From an uncultured Lachnospiraceae bacterium (GTDB taxonomy: Bacteria > Bacillota > Clostridia > Lachnospirales > Lachnospiraceae): a stretch of DNA of 64,000 nucleotides. Below are positions 58,964-64,000 of the stretch, piece by piece; positions within the stretch are counted from its first letter, which is position 1, and every line of letters begins with the position of its first letter. The notes below the pieces were generated by a model. The model had not been told where the DNA came from. It did no database searches and saw only the letters and a list, made by a program, of their open reading frames with translations. Both the position numbers and the translations under genes were made by a program. Location: assembly GCA_902798585.1 (NCBI GenBank), contig CADBXF010000005.1, forward strand, positions 18,824 to 82,823, read 5' to 3'.

Positions 58964-59949
58964 TTTTCGTCACCCGTGATTTCCCCTTCTGTCACAAAAT
59001 CCATGTGGAACCGGCACGCGTTGGTACCGCCGAACATCACATTCATTCCGAGCCCGATGTGGAATGTCCCCTCGGCGTCTTCATCGAGGGACGCCCCCGT
59101 TCCGGAGCAGGTCACCGCGGGATTCATGCCGATTCCGAGCTCCGCAACGACGGAAGCGCCGTCCTCCTGACCCTTTAAAAACTCATTGAACGCCTCGCAG
59201 TCGGAGCCCGTGACTCTGCCGTTCTCCACAGTCAGCGTGACATCCGTAAACACGCCGACTCCCTCCAGCGGGAACTTCGCAAAATAAAGATTTCCGTTCG
59301 TCTCGTCCTCAAGCGGTGCGATATAAACTTCTCCGCACGGAAAAGCACCCTCTCCGGCGTCGACAATCCACTCTCTCCCCGTAAGGTTCATCGTGAGCTC
59401 GCACGCGCTCCCCGTGCGGATTCGTATCTGCCCGCAGGCGAGGCTGTTCGCCTTCTCCCGGCATCTTGTTTCGAGCGCCTCGTAATCGATGTCAAGCGCC
59501 TGCGTAAGTCTCCGCTCGTAAGTTTCGAAGTCCTCCCCCGCCAGAGCTGCGTTGTAAATCGAAGGCATCGTAATCTGAATCAGTTTGCCGTGCCGGACCA
59601 TGAATCCGAACAGGCTTTGAAGCACGGCTCCGAAAGCCTCGATGCTCTCCGCCCCCAGATCTGCCGGCGGCATTCCGGCGGGCTTGTCCATCACATCAAT
59701 CACCACGGTGGTGTCCGAATACTCCGCAAACCAGGCGTCATCCAGCCCGTCCCTGAATTCCGTAGAGAGCCCGGTGAGATATTCGTCGGAAAATACCGTC
59801 GCATGGCAGCGGATTCCCCGCTCCGCAAGCACCTTCGTAAACGCCGTAAAATCCGGCTTCTCCGAATCGCACCAGTAATTCACCATAACCACATCGTCGC
59901 TGCCGATGTGCATGGCGTCTACCATCTTGCCGATCAATCTTTCTTCCAT
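58960..59949 (-). CDS. M29-family aminopeptidase-like metalloprotease
   Basis: A 329-residue protein of the thermophilic aminopeptidase (M29) family, which removes N-terminal residues in the cytoplasm. Metal-ligand regions are EGAFPCGEVYIAPLEDETNG (near residue 205), ELGIGMNPAVTCSG (near 275) and EGTFHIGLGMNVMFGGTN followed by CRFHMDF (near 298-320). It is shorter than the usual 400-410 residues, the N-terminal half being reduced. The start follows CAGGAGACAGACAG. First gene of a three-gene operon with an ArsR regulator. Confidence 0.85.
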   Translation of the reverse strand: MEERLIGKMVDAMHIGSDDVVMVNYWCDSEKPDFTAFTKVLAERGIRCHATVFSDEYLTGLSTEFRDGLDDAWFAEYSDTTVVIDVMDKPAGMPPADLGAESIEAFGAVLQSLFGFMVRHGKLIQITMPSIYNAALAGEDFETYERRLTQALDIDYEALETRCREKANSLACGQIRIRTGSACELTMNLTGREWIVDAGEGAFPCGEVYIAPLEDETNGNLYFAKFPLEGVGVFTDVTLTVENGRVTGSDCEAFNEFLKGQEDGASVVAELGIGMNPAVTCSGTGASLDEDAEGTFHIGLGMNVMFGGTNACRFHMDFVTEGEITGDEK

Positions 59950-59977
59950 CTGTCTGTCTCCTGACTGTCTCATTTTA

Positions 59978-59995
59978 ATTAGATGGCCATCTAAT
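59978..59995. promoter_or_regulatory. 18-bp perfect palindrome, probable ArsR operator
   Basis: ATTAGATGGCCATCTAAT is a perfect inverted repeat immediately downstream of the -10 of the M29/ArsR operon, covering or just past the start site. A half-site-like ATCTAAT recurs at 60053. The gene for an ArsR-type regulator in the same operon makes autorepression likely. Confidence 0.75.
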
Positions 59996-60006
59996 CATTT
60001 GAGCGC

Positions 60007-60035
60007 ATCTTATCACGGAGATGACGAAATGTCAA
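60007..60035 (-). promoter_or_regulatory. Promoter of the M29-ArsR operon
   Basis: Perfect TTGACA (60030-60035), 17 bases and TAAGAT (60007-60012). The palindrome at 59978-59995 follows within 12 bases. Confidence 0.8.
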
Positions 60036-60063
60036 TATCTGTTTTGATATTTATCTAATTGGA

Positions 60064-60555
60064 TTATTTTGCAAGTCTCTCATCGGTTACAATATGCTCG
60101 ATTCCCTCGTGCTCTCTGCCGAGAAAATCCTTGAGAAAAGTCGGATACGCTTTGTATCGGTCGAGTTCCTCCACGGGAATCCAGTACACATTTTCCTTCA
60201 CGCCCTGCGTATGACTGTCGCTGTGCAGCTCTTTCGTTCCCCGGGGCTTCATCAGAAAATAAAACGAGAGCTCGTGGCAGTCCTTTCCCTTCAGAGACCC
60301 CGTGCTTTCGTCGAAGAAATTCTCATGAATTACCGCCAGCCGGTCCACTTCATAGGGCACTCCGGTCTCCTCGAGCACCTCTCTTCTCACCGCATCCTCC
60401 GCGGTTTCCCCCATATGAACCCCGCCGCCGATGGAATAGTAATAATCGTCGAGCTCGTTGCCCGCGAAGAGCGCGCATCCGTCCTCGACAATGATTGCCG
60501 CCGCGCGGTACCGAAACCACTTGTTTTCCTTCGTAAATCCGCAATCGTACTCCAT
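60064..60555 (-). CDS. NUDIX hydrolase
   Basis: A 163-residue NUDIX enzyme with a canonical box, GGGVHMGETAEDAVRREVLE then ETGV (near residue 42). It starts MEYDCGFTKENKWFRYRAAA and contains ENFFDESTGSLKGKDCHELS and a VYWIPVEELDRYKAYPTFLK closing helix. This subgroup is common in Firmicutes; the substrate is a nucleoside diphosphate derivative of unknown identity. Start behind GGGAGG. It has its own promoter and follows a strong terminator, so it is an independent transcript. A truncated relative lies at 51435. Confidence 0.9.
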   Translation of the reverse strand: MEYDCGFTKENKWFRYRAAAIIVEDGCALFAGNELDDYYYSIGGGVHMGETAEDAVRREVLEETGVPYEVDRLAVIHENFFDESTGSLKGKDCHELSFYFLMKPRGTKELHSDSHTQGVKENVYWIPVEELDRYKAYPTFLKDFLGREHEGIEHIVTDERLAK

Positions 60556-60590
60556 GGTTTGCATCCTCCCGTTTTTCGTAATTAGGAGCA

Positions 60591-60619
60591 ATTATACCAC
60601 TCCCCGCAGCTTCTGTCAT
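60591..60619 (-). promoter_or_regulatory. Promoter of NUDIX gene 60064-60555
   Basis: ATGACA (60614-60619), 17 bases and a perfect TATAAT (60591-60596), 36 bp upstream of the start codon. Confidence 0.8.
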
Positions 60620-60631
60620 CCCCGAAAGAAA

Positions 60632-60668
60632 AACCCGCTCATTTTGCGTGAAGCAAAACAAGCGGGTC
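60632..60668 (-). terminator. Intrinsic terminator after P-loop kinase
   Basis: ACCCGCT/AGCGGGT outer arms and a TTTTGC/GCAAAA inner stem with a two-base internal mismatch, followed on the minus strand by TTTTTCTTTC. Ends the transcript of the genes between 60676 and the right edge. Confidence 0.9.
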
Positions 60669-60675
60669 GGCATTC

Positions 60676-61188
60676 TCATCCCGGAATCGCCGTGATAAAC
60701 GCTTTAATCAGGGCTGCCGTCTCAGCGACGGATTGGTTCGTGTTGTCGATGACCAGGGGGAATTTGCCGCGGTTTCTCCGAAACCACTGATTGTACCCGA
60801 TGTGCGGCAGAATCTTCTCGTCCGATGTAAAGCCACGCTCCGCCGGTCTGGCGCGAAGCCTTTCCCAAATCGCCTCGTCAGTGGGATTTAAGATGATATA
60901 AATCGTGGAATCCACCTCGTCCGGAAGCACATGCTTCTCAATAAAATCCAGAGGATTTGTGCAGGATACAAAAATCAGATCCCGCCCCGCAGCTCTTCTT
61001 ACAGCCTCCGCAATGCAGTCATCATGGTATTTTGATTCATGGTCTGTTCCGGCGTAATCCCACCAGTTAAAGCCGGTTTCATCACAGTCGATGCAAGCGT
61101 ATCTCTCGGAATCCATAATCTCCGAAAGGGCATCCTTCATCGTTGATTTGCCGGAGCCGCAGCATCCGCTGATCATAAACAGTCTCAT
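60676..61188 (-). CDS. P-loop kinase of unknown substrate
   Basis: A 170-residue small kinase: Walker A ISGCCGSGKSTMKDALSEIM (near residue 6), YACIDCDETGFNWWDYAGTD as substrate-binding strand, LIFVSCTNPLDFIEKHVLPD and an arginine-rich lid (WERLRARPAERGFTSDEKIL). LVIDNTNQSVAETAALI closes the fold. Resembles gluconate/nucleoside-type kinases. It starts 10 bp after the CD3324/ParB-like gene and ends before a strong terminator. Confidence 0.83.
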   Translation of the reverse strand: MRLFMISGCCGSGKSTMKDALSEIMDSERYACIDCDETGFNWWDYAGTDHESKYHDDCIAEAVRRAAGRDLIFVSCTNPLDFIEKHVLPDEVDSTIYIILNPTDEAIWERLRARPAERGFTSDEKILPHIGYNQWFRRNRGKFPLVIDNTNQSVAETAALIKAFITAIPG

Positions 61189-61198
61189 GTCGTCTCTC

Positions 61199-61945
61199 CT
61201 ATCTTCGTACGACCGTACAATCCTTCACATACTCGCCGTACCTGCTCATAAAGTCGTTGTACTCGGTCTCCTCGGTAATCCATATAATCGCCCACACCGT
61301 GTCGATGCCGAGATTCTCGTAAACCTTGTGACGGTGGTTTCCGTCGTTGAGCTCGAACTCACCGTCCGCATAGTGAACGATAATCGGCGGCATCTCGGTG
61401 CCGGCCTCAATCACCTTCGTAAGTGCCTCAATCTTATGGTTCCACCAGCCCTCGTCGATCCGGTATTTCATGGTCTCCTCAGGTCCGGCGCACCGGTGAA
61501 AGAACGAGAGCGGGAACTGCGCCGGACTGATAAAATACCGGTCGAACAGTTTCAAACCGTCGGAGAACGGAATGTTCCGTCCCTCCTCGTTCAGATACAA
61601 ATGAACCCACGCGTCCGTCTTCTCGGCCTTGCCGTACTCCAATGCGGACGTGAGCGTAGCGCTGTACTTTAACATAGCTGCCTCCTTCTTACTGTAAACA
61701 ATTCGTTTGATGGTATCGTAAGAAAGCGCATACTGCTCCGCCAGCTCGTCAATCGATTTGCCCCCTTGGAATGCCTCTTTAATCCCGGCATTCCGTTCGC
61801 GGATGTAACTCTGATACCCCGAGGTCTCGCCCCAGTCTTTTTTCTCCACGCCTGCAGGTACGTAGATGGTCTCCCCCGAAACATACTTCTGAATCTGCTT
61901 CAGAAGATTTTCCGGAAAAATGTCTTTCGCATTTCGGTATCCCAT
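61199..61945 (-). CDS. CD3324-like helix-turn-helix fused to ParB-like domain
   Basis: A 248-residue protein. Residues 1-85 match the CD3324 family: YRNAKDIFPENLLKQIQKYV, SGETIYVPAG, then a helix-turn-helix part IDELAEQYALSYDTIKRIVY. Residues about 130-245 contain a ParB/sulfiredoxin-like core (MPPIIVHYADGEFELNDGNH then RHKVYENLGIDTVWAIIWI). CD3324 proteins are usually only about 90 residues, so this fusion is unusual. The ATG at 61945 has proper spacing from AAGGAGG; one two codons earlier is too close. A DNA- or nucleotide-binding role is likely but unproven. Confidence 0.8.
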   Translation of the reverse strand: MGYRNAKDIFPENLLKQIQKYVSGETIYVPAGVEKKDWGETSGYQSYIRERNAGIKEAFQGGKSIDELAEQYALSYDTIKRIVYSKKEAAMLKYSATLTSALEYGKAEKTDAWVHLYLNEEGRNIPFSDGLKLFDRYFISPAQFPLSFFHRCAGPEETMKYRIDEGWWNHKIEALTKVIEAGTEMPPIIVHYADGEFELNDGNHRHKVYENLGIDTVWAIIWITEETEYNDFMSRYGEYVKDCTVVRR

Positions 61946-61972
61946 ATCCATCGCCTCCTTACAGGCACCACT

Positions 61973-63061
61973 TTACCGTACTTCCCCGGAAAATGCTATG
62001 CCGCAAACGCTTCTCAGGCGTTCTTGACACACGCGGCTGATTTCCTCTGCCTTCCGCTCAATCTCGCGGCAGATTGCGGTGCGCCAGAACGCAAACCGCA
62101 ACAGGTCGTCTTTATTTTCCGTCTTCGTAACCAGAAACTCCTTGTAGCCGTAGGAACTGCGGGACAGCTGGAAGAGATAGACATACGGCATCGCCGCAAG
62201 GTCCCGCTCCGTCAGCGGCGCATATTTCATATACTCCCGCACATAGTTGACGAAATCCGCGGTGTCAAACGGCGCTCCGCCTTTGCAGGCACCGCCGGAC
62301 TGGATATAGGAGCGCATAATCTCCCAAACCGCCGGGAGACATTTACAGGCGGCGAAATCGATAACCGCTCTGACACGGTTTCCGTCGCACACCAGCTGAC
62401 AGGCGGTATAATCGCCGTGGGACGGCGTGTAGGTGATTCCCTCAAACCAGTGTTTCCACTGCGGAAGCCTGCGAACCAGCTCTTTCTTGTAGAGAAGATC
62501 CGCGCGGATGCGGGCAAGCGTATCCGCGTCCCCGGGGAGCTCTTCGGAGGCTCCTCCGTCCGTTTCCACCGCCTTGAGAAGCGCATCGAACTTAACGGCC
62601 GCATCCTCCGCGGCGAAGCTCTCCGCCCACGCCTCATCCATGCCCTTCTCCATCGGATAGTCGCGGAGAAGCGCATGAAGCATTCCGAGATATTTCGCGC
62701 ACTCCGGCAGGAGTTCCTTCGGCAGATCATTCAGATAGGTCCGGCCCTCAATGTACTCCTGCACGCTGATAATATGTCCGTTCTCACTGACGCAGACATC
62801 CCCTGCGGCAGTCTTTCGAAACCGTGCCGCCGGAAAATTCCTCTTTGCAAGATATTCCGTGACCGCAACTTCCCGCTCTGCCTCCCCGCGGGAAATATCG
62901 CTCTGATACTCCTTGAGGAAAAAGCGGCCTTCCGCACAGCGTATCTCGAAGCAGTTGGCCGACCCGAACGGCAGTCTGCGGACTGCAAGCAGCGTGAGTC
63001 CGTACTGTTGCAGGATTTCGCGGATTCGATTGTCTGTCAGCACACTCTTCTCAAGAGCCAT
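61973..63061 (-). CDS. APH/CotS-family phosphotransferase
   Basis: A 362-residue phosphotransferase of the choline-kinase-like/CotS type. N-lobe RLPFGSANCFEIRCAEGRFF then LKEYQSD (ATP-binding Lys), hinge ISVQEYIEGRTYLNDLPKEL, catalytic loop TYTPSHGDYTACQLVCDGN (near residue 215) and metal site VRAVIDFAACKCLPAVWEIM. All catalytic positions (HGD...Q/N, D) are recognisable, although the loop Asn is Gln. It overlaps the radical SAM gene by 11 bases. Substrate unknown; spore-coat CotS is one relative. Confidence 0.85.
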   Translation of the reverse strand: MALEKSVLTDNRIREILQQYGLTLLAVRRLPFGSANCFEIRCAEGRFFLKEYQSDISRGEAEREVAVTEYLAKRNFPAARFRKTAAGDVCVSENGHIISVQEYIEGRTYLNDLPKELLPECAKYLGMLHALLRDYPMEKGMDEAWAESFAAEDAAVKFDALLKAVETDGGASEELPGDADTLARIRADLLYKKELVRRLPQWKHWFEGITYTPSHGDYTACQLVCDGNRVRAVIDFAACKCLPAVWEIMRSYIQSGGACKGGAPFDTADFVNYVREYMKYAPLTERDLAAMPYVYLFQLSRSSYGYKEFLVTKTENKDDLLRFAFWRTAICREIERKAEEISRVCQERLRSVCGIAFSGEVR

Positions 63062-63950
63062 CGTTTTCTCCCGTCAAATCAAAAATGCTCATCTGCGGAA
63101 ACCTCTCCGGCAGCTCGTTCATGTAGGCGAAACAGTCGTCCGCCTTCCACAGCATGCCGTTGTCCGTGCAGATTTTCCGTAAGATTGCCCGAAGCTCCCT
63201 CGCATTCGGGCTGGACAATTCATACGCATTACCGTACCGCTCGATATACCGCTCCTTCATCCCCGGAAAATGCTTATCCAACGCCGCATAGTAATACTCC
63301 CGGTCGCCCTCCCGGAGCGTCAGGCCCATGCCGAAATCGATGATGCCGCGAACGCCGACGCGCGCACATTCCGTGAGGATGGCGGTGACATTTTCCGCGG
63401 TATCGTTGATAAACGGCAGAATCGGGGTGAGCCACACGACGGTGGGAATCCCGCGCTTCTGCATCTCCGCAAGGACTTCGATGCGTCGCTTTGTGTTGCA
63501 GACGTTCGGCTCGAGAATCCGGCACAGCTTGTCATCGTAGGTGGTGAGCGTCATCTGGACGACGCATTTGGCGGATTCGTTGATCTCCGCAAGCAGGTCG
63601 ATGTCCCGAAGAATCCGGTCGGACTTGGTCTGGATGGCCAGCCCAAATTCGTACTTGCGGACAATCTCAAGACAGCGCCTCGTCAGCTGAAGCTGCTCCT
63701 CACAGTGCATATACGGGTCGGACATAGAGCCCGTGCCGATCATGCATCGACTACGCTTTGCGCGAAGCGCCTTCTCAAGAAGCTCCGGCGCGTTCCGCTT
63801 CACTTCAATGTCCTCAAACGCATGCGTAAACTGATAGCAGCGGCTCCGGCTGTCACAGTAAATACAGCCGTGTGTGCACCCGCGGTAAATGTTCATCCCG
63901 GTGTGTCCGCCGCTGCCGCTCAGGATTCCTTTGGCATCAACAAAATGCAT
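63051..63950 (-). CDS. Radical SAM protein, SplB/Rv2578c-like
   Basis: A 299-residue iron-sulfur enzyme. The cluster motif CTHGCIYCDSRS (near residue 25) is preceded by MNIYRGC, with MIGTGSMSDPYMHCEEQLQL and LAIQTKSDRILRDIDLLAEI next. VQMTLTTYDDKLCRILEPN and TVVWLTPILPFINDTAENVT follow, the arrangement of the Rv2578c/spore-photoproduct-lyase-like family. A C-terminal region (LRAILRKICTDNGMLWKADD) completes it. Reaction unknown; relatives in this group lack a defined substrate. Coupled to the phosphotransferase gene. Confidence 0.88.
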   Translation of the reverse strand: MHFVDAKGILSGSGGHTGMNIYRGCTHGCIYCDSRSRCYQFTHAFEDIEVKRNAPELLEKALRAKRSRCMIGTGSMSDPYMHCEEQLQLTRRCLEIVRKYEFGLAIQTKSDRILRDIDLLAEINESAKCVVQMTLTTYDDKLCRILEPNVCNTKRRIEVLAEMQKRGIPTVVWLTPILPFINDTAENVTAILTECARVGVRGIIDFGMGLTLREGDREYYYAALDKHFPGMKERYIERYGNAYELSSPNARELRAILRKICTDNGMLWKADDCFAYMNELPERFPQMSIFDLTGENDGS

Positions 63951-63956
63951 AGCTTC

Positions 63957-64000
63957 CTATTTGCCGTCCTTGCGGACCGAATAGCCGAATGTTCCGAGCT
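63957..64000 (-). CDS. C-terminal end of an unidentified gene
   Basis: Only the last 13 codons before a TAG are visible (LGTFGYSVRKDGK), cut by the right edge. The frame ends seven bases before the radical SAM start, consistent with the same operon. Too short to name. Confidence 0.5.
   Translation of the reverse strand, partial: LGTFGYSVRKDGK

Noticed and set aside
1..64000. CRISPR array, prophage or insertion sequence
   Set aside because: No regularly spaced repeats, and no Cas, capsid, tail, transposase or integrase protein. The only clear long repeat is the 2 x 44-bp duplication.

Overview
The window looks like chromosome of a fairly GC-rich member of the Clostridia, probably Lachnospiraceae-like. 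The reasons are strong AGGAGG-type ribosome sites, dense ATGA-coupled genes, TTGACA-N17-TATAAT promoters, VanS/BcrA-style two-component and ABC loci, Eis-type and PHP/HisJ-type proteins, a CD3324-like domain and a YlmH homologue. Taxon is inference; GC content was judged by eye. Nearly everything reads on the minus strand. Only a GH43 enzyme and a sensor diguanylate cyclase read on the plus strand. No tRNA, rRNA, CRISPR array, transposase or integrase was seen.

Region 1 (1-14.6 kb): glycerol kinase, cut by the left edge, behind an alpha/beta hydrolase. Next comes a locus with a response regulator, a membrane protein, a BcrA-like ABC ATPase and permease, a histidine kinase, and a second ABC ATPase and permease; it resembles envelope-stress or peptide-antibiotic resistance modules. 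Then come an anchored unknown protein, RsmJ, and a two-gene ABC exporter with its own consensus promoter.

Region 2 (14.8-24 kb): an arabinose-polysaccharide patch (GH43 enzyme, cytoplasmic LacI-fold/GGDEF sensor, GH127 beta-L-arabinofuranosidase), followed by two NUDIX enzymes, a histidine phosphatase and an AraC/effector-binding regulator.

Region 3 (24-52.7 kb): a one-directional run of small single-enzyme genes. I count 17 loci with a GNAT acetyltransferase domain, plus NUDIX hydrolases, aminoglycoside-phosphotransferase-like kinases, P-loop kinases, methyltransferases, HAD, PHP, peptidase E, isochorismatase, metallophosphoesterase, Fic and YlmH. Several are fusions: NUDIX-GNAT, UDG-NUDIX, GNAT-nucleotidyltransferase, kinase-GNAT and GNAT-GNAT. 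Several are damaged by small deletions or by a 44-bp tandem duplication, so the island appears to be gaining, duplicating and losing genes. Functions are mostly small-molecule modification, with clear similarity to antibiotic-modifying families, but substrates cannot be read from sequence.

Region 4 (52.8-64 kb): an ABC-F protein behind a consensus promoter, a short leader ORF and an intrinsic terminator, which is the layout of antibiotic-responsive attenuation. After it come a flavodoxin-like reductase with an MFS transporter, a zinc-ribbon membrane protein, an operon of M29 peptidase, small protein and ArsR regulator with an 18-bp palindrome at its promoter, a NUDIX enzyme, a P-loop kinase, a CD3324/ParB-like fusion, a phosphotransferase and a radical SAM protein.

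Across the whole window the octamer CGGAAAAT/ATTTTCCG is strikingly frequent (about 54 copies counted by eye), which neither composition nor any single gene family explains.
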